A stretch of 64,000 bases of DNA from Novosphingobium sp. (GTDB taxonomy: Bacteria > Pseudomonadota > Alphaproteobacteria > Sphingomonadales > Sphingomonadaceae), in contig JACKKY010000002.1 in assembly GCA_024236175.1 (NCBI GenBank), forward strand, positions 372,001-436,000. Reading direction: 5' to 3'. The position numbers and the translations under genes are program-made. Of the stretch, positions 34,608 through 42,980 are shown in pieces (within the stretch, counting starts at the first letter, position 1; each line of letters begins with the position of its first letter). The notes beneath the pieces were generated by a model, which saw nothing but the letters and a program-made list of their open reading frames with translations, ran no database searches and was not told the DNA's origin.

Positions 34608-36128
34608 CAGTGTGCCTCCCCGTGATCAGCAGCCGTTTCGTGTTCTTCCGCCTTCTTGGGCTCGCCCATCTTGAGCTTCGCATCGCCTTCCGGCCTTGCC
34701 CGGATAACGCGCGCTTCAAGCGCCGCGATATCCTGCCGCATCGGTGCGAGGAAGCTTTCGGGATAGACGCCCATCCAGAGAACGGCGGCGGCAATCGGCG
34801 CCATCATCAACCACCTCGCTTATCGAGATCGGGCATGGCGGCGGCATCGGCGTTCTTCTGCTCGCCGAACGCCACGCGCCGGTAGAGATAGAGCATGTAG
34901 GCGGCACCCAGGATGATCCCGGTTGCGGCCACGGCCGTCACCCAGCTTGAAACCTGGTAGATACCGGCGAGGCTGAGGAATTCGCCGACGAACCCGCTGG
35001 TGCCGGGCAGGCCGACCGATGCCATGGTGAACAGCATGAAGAACATCGCATAATGCGGCATGTTGATCGAGAGGCCGCCGTAGCGGTCGATCTCGCGCGT
35101 GTGCAGCCGGTCGTAGATTACGCCGACGCTGAGGAACAGCGCGCCCGAAACCAGCCCGTGGCTGAGCATCACGATCATCGCACCTTCGAAGCCCTGCACG
35201 TTGAACGCGAACAGGCCGATGGTGACGATGCCCATGTGGGCGACGGAGGAATAGGCGATCAGCTTCTTCATGTCGTGCTGAACCAGCGCGACCAGCGAGG
35301 TGTAGACCACAGCGATCATCGACAGCGCGAAGATCAGCCATGCGAGTTGGGCTGAAGCCTCCGGGAACATCGGCAGAGAGAACCGGATAAAACCGTAGCC
35401 GCCCATCTTCAGGAGCACGCCCGCCAGGATCACCGAACCCGCTGTCGGCGCCTGCACGTGTGCATCGGGCAGCCAGGTGTGGACCGGCCACATCGGCATC
35501 TTCACGGCGAAGCTGGCGAAGAAAGCCAGCCACAGCCATGTCTGGGCCTTCGGATCGAAGTCGTAAGCCATCAGCGTCGGGATGCTGGTCGTGCCGGCCT
35601 CGTTCACCATCCACAGCATCGCGATCAGCATCAGCACCGAGCCGAGCAGCGTGAGAGGAAGAACTTGTAGCTGGCGTAAATCCGGTTGTCCCGCCCCAAA
35701 TGCCGATGATCAGGTACATCGGATCAGGCCCGCTTCGAAGAAGATGTGCAGAACAGGTCCTGCGCGGCGAAAACGCCGATCATGAGCACTTCCATCAGCA
35801 GGAAGGAGGCCATGTACTCCCCGACGCGCTCTCGATCGAAAGCCAGCTTGCACCGATGCAGACCGGCATCAGGAAAACCGAAAGCATGATCAGCATCAGG
35901 GCGATGCCGTCGATGCCGAGCGCCCAGCTGAATCCCGCGAACAGCTCTACCCGTTCGGTGAACTGCCACTGCGCCCGCCGATGTCGTAGTTTGCCCAAAG
36001 CAGGATGCCGAGCGAGGTCGATCAGGGTCGCCGCAAGCGCCAGGGTGCGAGCGGCCTTCGCCTCGACGAACAGGCGCGATCGCCGCGGCGGCACGAGAGC
36101 ATCACGCTGAGGATGGAAATCCGTTCAT
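34607..36128 (-). pseudogene. nuoM: NADH-quinone oxidoreductase subunit M, interrupted by many small deletions (possibly a sequence artefact)
   Basis: The region between nuoL and nuoN encodes NuoM, an antiporter-like subunit of complex I, but not in one frame. From 34823 to 35637 the reading frame is intact (KMPMWPVHTWLPDAHVQAP, LIAYSSVAHMGIVTIGLF, SVGLPGTSGFVGEFLSLA). From about 35650 to 36120 the protein can be followed only by switching frames at eleven or so places. For example, WALGIDGIALMLIMLSVF and GEYMASFLLMEVLMIGVFAA lie in different frames. A further lost base near 34818 separates the C-terminal piece PIAAAVLWMGVYPESFLAPM. Amino-acid conservation is kept right through, which favours base-calling or assembly errors over decay. 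The expected ATG is at 36128. Confidence 0.85.
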
Positions 36129-36132
36129 CGTC

Positions 36133-38181
36133 TTATCCCGCCATCACCCAGCTGACCGCGCCGACCAGCCCGAGCAGCATTACCAGCGCATAGGAATAGA
36201 GGTAGCCCGACTGGACTTTCTGGGCGACCCTTGTGCCCTGGGCCACCGCCCAGGCCGCTCCGTCCGGCCCGAACCGGTCGATGATCCCGACATCGCCCTG
36301 CTTCCAGAGCACGCGGCCGATCCAGAACGCCGGACGCACGAACAGGAAATCGTAGAGCTCGTCGAAATACCACTTGTTGTAGAGGAACTTGTGGAGCAGG
36401 CCGAACTGCTCGACGAAGAGCGCCGGGAACTCGGGCTTGCGGATATAGGCATACCAAGCGATCAGCAAGCCGATCACCATCACGACGAACGGCGCCCATT
36501 TCACCCATAGCGGCACTTCGTGCAACGCGTGGATCAGGTGCTCGCTGAACACCAGGCTGCCTTTCCAGAACTCGCCGTCGCCGGAGCTGACGAATTCGTG
36601 GTGGAACACGAAGCCGGCAAGCACGGCGCCGATGCTGAGCACACCAAGCGGGATGAGGATGCTTAGCGGACTCTCATGCGGGTGATATCCCGCGGTGCCC
36701 TCGACCGCGGAACCGCCGTGGTGGCTCTCGGTCGCCTCGCCCGCGTCTTCCTCGTCCGGGTGATCGTGATGATCGCCATGGACCGCGTGCTGGATATGCT
36801 CCGAACCGGCCCAGCGCGGCTTGCCCCAGAAGGTGAGGAACATCAGCCGCCACGAATAGAAGCTGGTGAGCAACGCGGCGATCGTGCCGGCCCAGAAGGC
36901 AAAGCCGCCCAGTTCCTTGCCGCTGGCGAAGGCCGCCTCGAGGATCGCGTCCTTGGAATAGAAACCGGCGAAACCGGCCGCTCCGACAAGGCCCACACCG
37001 GTGATCGCCAGCGTGCCGGCCATCATCGCCCAGAAGGTCACGGGGATTTCCTTGCGAAGCCCGCCGTAGAAACGCATGTCCTGCTCGTGGTGCATCGCGT
37101 GGATCACCGAGCCAGCCCCAAGGAACAGCAGCGCCTTGAAGAACGCATGCGTGAACAGGTGGAACATCGCCGCGCCATAGGCGCCGACGCCGGCCGCGAA
37201 GAACATGTAGCCCAGCTGCGAACAGGTGGAATAGGCGATCACCCGCTTGATATCCCACTGGCAGGTGCCGACGGTGGCGGCAAAGAAGCAGGTGGCTGCG
37301 CCGATGAAGGTGACGACGCCCAGCGCGGTCGGGCTGGTCTGGAACATCGGCGAAAGCCGGCAGACCATGAACACGCCGGCGGTGACCATCGTCGCCGCAT
37401 GGATCAGCGCCGACACCGGGGTCGGACCTTCCATCGCGTCCGGAAGCCAGGTGTGGAGGCCAAGCTGGGCGGACTTGCCCATCGCGCCGATGAACAGGAG
37501 GATGCACAGCACCGTCATCGTATCGACGCGATAGCCGAGGAACCCGATGGTCGAACCGGCCATGGTAGGCGCTGCCGCCAGGATCTCGGGGATCGAAACC
37601 GTCTGGAACACGAGATAGGTGCCGAAAATGCCGAGCATGAAGCCGAGGTCGCCCACGCGGTTGACCACGAAGGCCTTGATCGCGGCGGCGCTTGCGCTCG
37701 GCTTCCTGAACCAGAAGCCGATCAGCAGGTATGAGGCAAGGCCCACGCCTTCCCAACCGAAGAACATCTGGACGAGGTTCTCGGCCGTCACCAGCATGAG
37801 CATGGCGAAGGTGAACAGCGACAGGTACGCGAAGAAGCGCGGCTGGTCCGGATCCTCCTCCATGTAGCCCCAGCTGTAGAGGTGCACGAAGGCGGAAACC
37901 GTGGTGACAACCACCAGCATCACCGCCGTGAGCGTATCGACGCGCAGCGCCCAGTCGAAGCTCAACGTGCCGGACTGCACCCACTGGAACACCGGTACGA
38001 CATGCGCCTCGGCCTCGCCGGACAGGAAACTCAGGAAGATCGGCCAGCTCAGCGCGCAGGCGATGAACAGCGCCCCGGTCGTCAGCGACTTGGCGACGGT
38101 ATTGCCGAGCGCACGATTGCCCAGCCCGGCGATGGCCGCCGCGAGCAGCGGCAGGAAAACGATGAAAAGGATCGGATCCAA
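36133..38181 (-). CDS. nuoL: NADH-quinone oxidoreductase subunit L
   Basis: A 682-residue membrane subunit with about sixteen helices and the long lateral C-terminal helix that spans the membrane arm. Typical segments are FFGWEGVGLASYLLIGFWF, FVVNRVGDLGFMLGI, GLHTWLPDAMEGPTPVSALI and RVIAYSTCSQLGYMF. A His/Asp/Glu-rich loop (around VHGDHHDHPDEEDAGE) lies before the C-terminal part. It is followed by the damaged nuoM and preceded closely by nuoK. Confidence 0.97.
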   Translation of the reverse strand: MDPILFIVFLPLLAAAIAGLGNRALGNTVAKSLTTGALFIACALSWPIFLSFLSGEAEAHVVPVFQWVQSGTLSFDWALRVDTLTAVMLVVVTTVSAFVHLYSWGYMEEDPDQPRFFAYLSLFTFAMLMLVTAENLVQMFFGWEGVGLASYLLIGFWFRKPSASAAAIKAFVVNRVGDLGFMLGIFGTYLVFQTVSIPEILAAAPTMAGSTIGFLGYRVDTMTVLCILLFIGAMGKSAQLGLHTWLPDAMEGPTPVSALIHAATMVTAGVFMVCRLSPMFQTSPTALGVVTFIGAATCFFAATVGTCQWDIKRVIAYSTCSQLGYMFFAAGVGAYGAAMFHLFTHAFFKALLFLGAGSVIHAMHHEQDMRFYGGLRKEIPVTFWAMMAGTLAITGVGLVGAAGFAGFYSKDAILEAAFASGKELGGFAFWAGTIAALLTSFYSWRLMFLTFWGKPRWAGSEHIQHAVHGDHHDHPDEEDAGEATESHHGGSAVEGTAGYHPHESPLSILIPLGVLSIGAVLAGFVFHHEFVSSGDGEFWKGSLVFSEHLIHALHEVPLWVKWAPFVVMVIGLLIAWYAYIRKPEFPALFVEQFGLLHKFLYNKWYFDELYDFLFVRPAFWIGRVLWKQGDVGIIDRFGPDGAAWAVAQGTRVAQKVQSGYLYSYALVMLLGLVGAVSWVMAG

Positions 38182-38185
38182 AGCC

Positions 38186-38491
38186 TTACCCTTTCATCCG
38201 GTTGACGTCGTCGACCGCGATCGTGCCGCGGCCGCGGAAATAGATGACCAAGATCGCCAGGCCGATAGCCGCTTCACCGGCGGCGACGGTCAGCACGAAC
38301 ATCGCGAAGACCTGACCGGTCAGATCGCCGAGGAACGAGCTGAAGGCGACGAGATTGATATTCACCGCCAGCAGGATCAGCTCGATCGCCATCAGGATGA
38401 TGATCACGTTCTTCCGGTTCAGGAAGATGCCAAGCACGCCGAGCACGAACAGGATCGAGCTGACGACGACGTAGTGTTCGATACCGATCAT
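38186..38491 (-). CDS. nuoK: NADH-quinone oxidoreductase subunit K
   Basis: A 101-residue membrane subunit with three helices. The conserved intramembrane glutamates lie in LMAIELILLAVNINLVAF and in VAAGEAAIGLAILVIYF. It lies four bases before nuoL. A sphingomonad-type repeat lies between it and nuoJ. Confidence 0.97.
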   Translation of the reverse strand: MIGIEHYVVVSSILFVLGVLGIFLNRKNVIIILMAIELILLAVNINLVAFSSFLGDLTGQVFAMFVLTVAAGEAAIGLAILVIYFRGRGTIAVDDVNRMKG

Positions 38492-38519
38492 GAGCGCAGC
38501 TCTCCGCTGGTCCGCTCAC

Positions 38520-38536
38520 CCTGAGCTTGTCGAAGG
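38520..38536. repeat. Sphingomonad-type dispersed intergenic repeat
   Basis: CCTGAGCTTGTCGAAGG in the 46-base gap between nuoJ and nuoK matches a short sequence (reverse complement CCTTCGACAAGCTCAGG) that I know to recur in great numbers between genes in sphingomonad genomes. Only one clear copy is in the window. It abuts the nuoJ stop. Confidence 0.55.
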
Positions 38537-38537
38537 A

Positions 38538-39155
38538 TCACAGCTGCACCCCCTTGCCGACCTCGGGCTTCACATTGACGGTAGCCTCGTCCGGACGGCG
38601 CGCGATCTGCTTGGAAACATTCTGGCCGCGCACGCCACTACGCTGGCGGTGCGTCAGGACGATCGCCCCGATCATGGCAACCAGCAGGATGATGCCGGCG
38701 ACTTCGAACAGGAAGAGGTAGCGCCCGTAAAGCAGAGCCCCGACAGCCTCGATATTCGTGGTTCCCATCGCCGGGGCAGCCGAACCGTCGGACGTACCCA
38801 GTTCCAGCGCGCCGGCGCGATAGGCCCCGACTCCCAGGACGATTTCCGCAAGCAGTACCAGAGCGATGGCGATGCCGAGCGGGAAATTGCGGATGAAACC
38901 GGCGCGCAGCTCCGTGAAATCGATGTCGAGCATCATCACCACGAACAGGAACAGCACCGCGACGGCGCCGACATAGACGATCACCAGCAGCATCGCGATG
39001 AATTCGGCCCCGGCCAGCACCATCAGCCCCGCCGCGTTAAAGAAGGCGAGGATCAGCCACAGCACCGAGTGGACCGGGTTGCGCGCAAGGATAGTGATCG
39101 CGCCGGAGGCGATCGTCATCACGGCGAACAGGTAGAATGCAATTACGTGAATCAT
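38538..39155 (-). CDS. nuoJ: NADH-quinone oxidoreductase subunit J
   Basis: A 205-residue membrane subunit with five helices. The second half of the N-terminal bundle (ARNPVHSVLWLILAFFNAAG), the conserved GAEFIAMLLVIVYVGAVAVLFLFVVMML stretch (helix 3, read in part) and the C-terminal tail are all present. It lies 15 bases after nuoI and is separated from nuoK by the repeat. Confidence 0.96.
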   Translation of the reverse strand: MIHVIAFYLFAVMTIASGAITILARNPVHSVLWLILAFFNAAGLMVLAGAEFIAMLLVIVYVGAVAVLFLFVVMMLDIDFTELRAGFIRNFPLGIAIALVLLAEIVLGVGAYRAGALELGTSDGSAAPAMGTTNIEAVGALLYGRYLFLFEVAGIILLVAMIGAIVLTHRQRSGVRGQNVSKQIARRPDEATVNVKPEVGKGVQL

Positions 39156-39170
39156 GGCCCCCGGCGCCCC

Positions 39171-39656
39171 CTAACGATAGGGCGCATCGGCTTCAAGGTT
39201 CGCGGCGATGGCCCGCTCCCACTTGTCCCCGTTCGCCAGAAGTTTCGCCTTGTCGTAAAGCAGTTCCTCGCGCGTTTCGGTCGCGTATTCGAAGTTCGGC
39301 CCCTCGACGATCGCATCCACCGGGCAGGCTTCCTGGCAGAAGCCGCAATAGATGCATTTGGTCATGTCGATATCGTAGCGGGTGGTCCGGCGCGATCCGT
39401 CCTCGCGCGGTTCCGCCTCAATGGTGATTGCCTGCGCCGGGCAGACCGCTTCACACAGCTTGCAGGCGATGCAGCGTTCCTCACCGTTGGGATAACGGCG
39501 CAGCGCGTGCTCGCCACGGAAGCGCGGGCTCAGCGGGTTCTTCTCGAAGGGATAGTTGATCGTCGCCTTGGGCTTGAAGAAGTACTTCAAGGTCAGCCAG
39601 TGCGCCTTCAGGAATTCCCACAAGGTGAAGGACTTGATGAGTTGGGCAACGTTCAT
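39171..39656 (-). CDS. nuoI: NADH-quinone oxidoreductase subunit I
   Basis: A 161-residue peripheral subunit carrying iron-sulphur clusters N6a and N6b. The two [4Fe-4S] motifs are CIACKLCEAVCPAQA and CIYCGFCQEACPVDA. The ATG at 39656 overlaps the nuoH stop as ATGA, which fixes the start; an upstream open extension lies inside nuoH. Confidence 0.97.
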   Translation of the reverse strand: MNVAQLIKSFTLWEFLKAHWLTLKYFFKPKATINYPFEKNPLSPRFRGEHALRRYPNGEERCIACKLCEAVCPAQAITIEAEPREDGSRRTTRYDIDMTKCIYCGFCQEACPVDAIVEGPNFEYATETREELLYDKAKLLANGDKWERAIAANLEADAPYR

Positions 39657-40699
39657 ACGAAATGCCCCGTAGCCATGAGGTATCCCGAAATTACGACCAC
39701 GAAGATCAGGCTCATCGGCAGGAATACCTTCCAGCCAAGCCGCATCAGCTGGTCGTAGCGATAGCGCGGCACCGTCGCCATCACCCAGCTGAACAAGAAG
39801 AACATGAAAAAGACCTTGGCGAACAACCAGATCCAGCCCGGCACCAAGTAGAGCGGTTCCCAGTCGATGGGCGGCAGCCAGCCACCGAAAAACAGGATCG
39901 CGTTGAGGAAGCACATCAGCAGGATGTTGGCGTATTCGCCCAGCCAGAACAGCGCGAAGCTCATCGAGGAATATTCTGTCTGGTAGCCGGCGACGAGTTC
40001 CGATTCCGCCTCGGTCAGGTCGAAGGGAACGCGGGCGGTTTCAGCCAGCGACGAGATGAAGAACACCACCCAGATCGGGAACAGCAGCAAGTTGAAGGCA
40101 TAGGCGTTGACGATACCCAGACCATGGCCCTTCTGCGCGAGAATGATGTCGTTCATGTTGAACGTGCCCGCCCAAAGCACGACGCAAATGATGACGAAGC
40201 CGATCGAGACCTCGTAGGAAATCATCTGCGCAGAAGCACGCATGGCCGAGAAGAAGGGATATTTCGAGTTCGATGCCCAGCCGGCAATGACGACGCCATA
40301 GACGCCCAGCGAACTGACCGCGAAGATATAGAGCAGTCCGACATTGACATCGGCCAGCACGGCGCCGGAATTGAACGGAATGACGGCCCAGGCCAGCAAG
40401 GCGACGGTGAATGTCACAATTGGGGCGATCAGGAACAGGCCCTTGTTCGACGCCGATGGAATAATCGTTTCCTGCAGGATCACCTTGAACGCGTCGGCGA
40501 AGGTTTGCAGCAGCCCGAACGGGCCAACCACATTGGGGCCGCGGCGCAGGTTGATCGCGGCCCAGACCTTGCGATCCATGTAGATCATCATCGCGACCGT
40601 GATCATCACCGGCAGGGCGATCAGCAGGATGCTGGCGATCGTGGCGACGAACCACGCCCAGTCATGGCTCATGCCGAGGGATTGGAAGAAGGCTGTCAT
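39653..40699 (-). CDS. nuoH: NADH-quinone oxidoreductase subunit H
   Basis: A 348-residue membrane subunit with eight helices that forms part of the quinone site. Typical blocks are MIYMDRKVWAAINLRRGPN, GLLQTFADAFKVILQE, ASNSKYPFFSAMRASAQMIS and VPFDLTEAESELVAGYQTEY. The ATG at 40699 overlaps the nuoG stop as ATGA. Confidence 0.97.
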   Translation of the reverse strand: MTAFFQSLGMSHDWAWFVATIASILLIALPVMITVAMMIYMDRKVWAAINLRRGPNVVGPFGLLQTFADAFKVILQETIIPSASNKGLFLIAPIVTFTVALLAWAVIPFNSGAVLADVNVGLLYIFAVSSLGVYGVVIAGWASNSKYPFFSAMRASAQMISYEVSIGFVIICVVLWAGTFNMNDIILAQKGHGLGIVNAYAFNLLLFPIWVVFFISSLAETARVPFDLTEAESELVAGYQTEYSSMSFALFWLGEYANILLMCFLNAILFFGGWLPPIDWEPLYLVPGWIWLFAKVFFMFFLFSWVMATVPRYRYDQLMRLGWKVFLPMSLIFVVVISGYLMATGHFV

Positions 40700-42702
40700 T
40701 CCGCGGCCTCCGCGAGGTCTTCGCCGTGGAGCAATTCGGCAGAGCAGCGCTGCATCGTTGCACTCGCCCGGGCGATGGCGTTGGTGAGGTAAAAGTCCTT
40801 GATCGGATAGGCGATCGCGCCACTGGCTTTCGCATCCTTGTCGGCTGCGGGCAGCGCTCCGTAATCGGCAAGCCCTTCCACGCCCAGCGCCGGCACTTCG
40901 GCGATCATCGCCGCGCGCAGCTCTTCGAAAGTATCGAAGCCGACTTCCACATCCAGCGCATCGGCAAGGGCACGCAGAATGGTCCAGTCTTCGCGCGCAT
41001 CGCCCGGCGCGAAAACCGCCTTCTCGGCGAACTGCACCCGGCCTTCCGTGTTCACATAGGTGCCGGCCTTTTCGGTATAGGCCGCAGCCGGCAGGATGAT
41101 ATCGGCGGCATGGGCGCCATTGTCGCCATGGTGCCCCACATAGACCTTCAGGCTGTCGGCGAACTGACCGTAATCGACATCGTCGGCTCCGAGCGACAGC
41201 AGCACCTTGGGCTTCGCGGCGACAATGTCGGCAAGACCGCCCTTCTGCGCGAAGCCGAGCATCAGCCCGCCCATGCGCGCGGCGGCGAGATGCAGCACGT
41301 TGAAGCCGTTCCAGTCTTCCTTCACCACGCCAAGCTCTTCGGCCAGCGCCAGCGCACGGGGGATCGCCCCCTTGGCGATAGCGCCGCCGCCGACGATGAT
41401 CGCCGGGCGTTCCGCCGCCTTCATGGCATCGGTCACGTGTGAAGGAAGGTCGCCCAGCACGGACAGGTCCTCGCCAAGGAACTCCCCGCCGAATGTGGTT
41501 TCCCACTCGGGCCCGACCAGGAACACCCTTGCACCGTTCTTAACCGCCTTGCGCAACCGTACATTGACAAGCGGCGCTTCCCAGCGAACGTGGCTGCCGA
41601 CGATCAGAATGGCGTCGGCGAGTTCGATCCCGGCAAAGGTCGAATTGAAATTGACCGCGGCAAGGTTCGAAGTGTCGTAATCCATGCCAGTCTGGCGACC
41701 CTCAAGTAGACTTGAGCTTTTCGCCGAAAGCAGCTTTTTCGCGGCATACATGGTCTCGCAGTCGAGCTGGTCGCCCGCCACTGCGGCAATGCTTTCGCCG
41801 GCGTTTACCTTGGCGATCGCGTCGAAGGCCTCGTCCCAACTGGCCGCGGCCAGCTTGCCGTTCTTGCGGATCCAGACGCGGTCGAGCCTTCGGCGGGTCA
41901 GTCCGTCAACCTGGTAGCGCGCCTTGTCTGAAATCCACTCCTCGTTAACGTCGTCGTTGACACGCGGGAGGATGCGCAGCACCTCGCGGCCCCGGCTGTC
42001 GACCCGGATGTTGGAGCCGCAGGCGTCCGACACGTCGACCGAGAGCGTCTTCTTGAGTTCCCAGGGGCGAGCCTCGAAAGCGTAGGGCCGACTGGTCAGC
42101 GCACCGACCGGGCACAGGTCGATCACATTGGCCGACATCTCGTGTTTGGCGGCGTGCTCCAGATATGTCGTGATCTGCATGTTCTCGCCGCGATAGAGCG
42201 CGCCGATCTCGTCCACACCGGCGACCTCTTCGGAGAAGCGCACGCAGCGGGTGCAGTGGATGCAGCGGGTCATCACCGTCTTGATCAGCGGACCCATGTA
42301 TTTCTCGGTCACCGCGCGCTTGTTTTCCTCGTAGCGCGTGGCCCCGCGACCATAGGCCATGGCCTGGTCCTGCAGGTCGCATTCGCCGCCCTGGTCGCAG
42401 ATCGGGCAATCGAGCGGATGGTTGATGAGCAGGAACTCCATCACCCCTTCGCGTGCCTTCTTGACCATTTCGCTGTCGGTGCGGATTTCCTGCCCCTCGC
42501 CTGCCGGCAGCGCGCAGCTCGCCTGCGGCTTGGGCGGTCCCGGCTTCACCTCGACAAGGCACATGCGACAGTTGCCGGCGATGGAAAGCCGTTCGTGATA
42601 ACAGAAGCGCGGAATTTCCTTGCCGGCCAGCTCACAGGCCTGCAGCACGGTCGCGCCTGCCGGAACCTCGAGTTCGACGCCGTCTACGGTGACTTTAGGC
42701 AT
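40696..42702 (-). CDS. nuoG: NADH-quinone oxidoreductase subunit G
   Basis: A 668-residue peripheral subunit. The N-terminal part carries the ferredoxin-like [2Fe-2S] cluster (CYHERLSIAGNCRMCLVEV), the HxxxC-type N5 cluster region (HPLDCPICDQGGECDLQD) and the next [4Fe-4S] motif (CIHCTRCVRF). The molybdopterin-like C-terminal domain is shortened, as usual in alphaproteobacteria. The ATG overlaps the stop of the 92-codon gene as TAATG. Confidence 0.96.
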   Translation of the reverse strand: MPKVTVDGVELEVPAGATVLQACELAGKEIPRFCYHERLSIAGNCRMCLVEVKPGPPKPQASCALPAGEGQEIRTDSEMVKKAREGVMEFLLINHPLDCPICDQGGECDLQDQAMAYGRGATRYEENKRAVTEKYMGPLIKTVMTRCIHCTRCVRFSEEVAGVDEIGALYRGENMQITTYLEHAAKHEMSANVIDLCPVGALTSRPYAFEARPWELKKTLSVDVSDACGSNIRVDSRGREVLRILPRVNDDVNEEWISDKARYQVDGLTRRRLDRVWIRKNGKLAAASWDEAFDAIAKVNAGESIAAVAGDQLDCETMYAAKKLLSAKSSSLLEGRQTGMDYDTSNLAAVNFNSTFAGIELADAILIVGSHVRWEAPLVNVRLRKAVKNGARVFLVGPEWETTFGGEFLGEDLSVLGDLPSHVTDAMKAAERPAIIVGGGAIAKGAIPRALALAEELGVVKEDWNGFNVLHLAAARMGGLMLGFAQKGGLADIVAAKPKVLLSLGADDVDYGQFADSLKVYVGHHGDNGAHAADIILPAAAYTEKAGTYVNTEGRVQFAEKAVFAPGDAREDWTILRALADALDVEVGFDTFEELRAAMIAEVPALGVEGLADYGALPAADKDAKASGAIAYPIKDFYLTNAIARASATMQRCSAELLHGEDLAEAAE

Positions 42703-42980
42703 TAGCGGATCACCTCGATGCCATCGGAGCTGTATAATCCGTTGACGCGCCGACGTTTACCATCAAGATCCATAATCTCGCTGTGCATGCGGATCATGTA
42801 TCCCTTTCCGGCGTATTGAAGGACTTGCTCAAGCGTGTCGCATGGAACTTCCGCCGATACGATGTTGGGACCTTTGGAAACCTTGTACGAGCCCTTCTTT
42901 TTGTAAGCGCTCAGTCGAACCTCGAACGGATGACCAGCACGGGGCACATACCAGTGGCTCTTCTCGATTGCTTTGATCAT
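42702..42980 (-). CDS. Small protein of unknown function inside the complex I operon
   Basis: A 92-residue basic protein (MIKAIEKSHWYVPRAGHPFE at the start, ending LYSSDGIEVIR) that I do not recognise. It has no membrane segment, cysteine cluster or signal peptide; a mixed beta/alpha fold is likely. It lies between nuoF and nuoG with overlapping stop and start codons on both sides (ATGA with nuoF, TAATG with nuoG), so it must be co-translated with complex I. Its DNA is visibly richer in A and T than its neighbours, which may mean later acquisition. It could be an accessory or assembly factor, or a passenger gene. Confidence 0.8.
   Translation of the reverse strand: MIKAIEKSHWYVPRAGHPFEVRLSAYKKKGSYKVSKGPNIVSAEVPCDTLEQVLQYAGKGYMIRMHSEIMDLDGKRRRVNGLYSSDGIEVIR

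Noticed and set aside
34607..36128. nuoM as separate small genes in several frames
   Set aside because: The pieces join into one NuoM protein in order, so they are fragments of one gene rather than independent genes.
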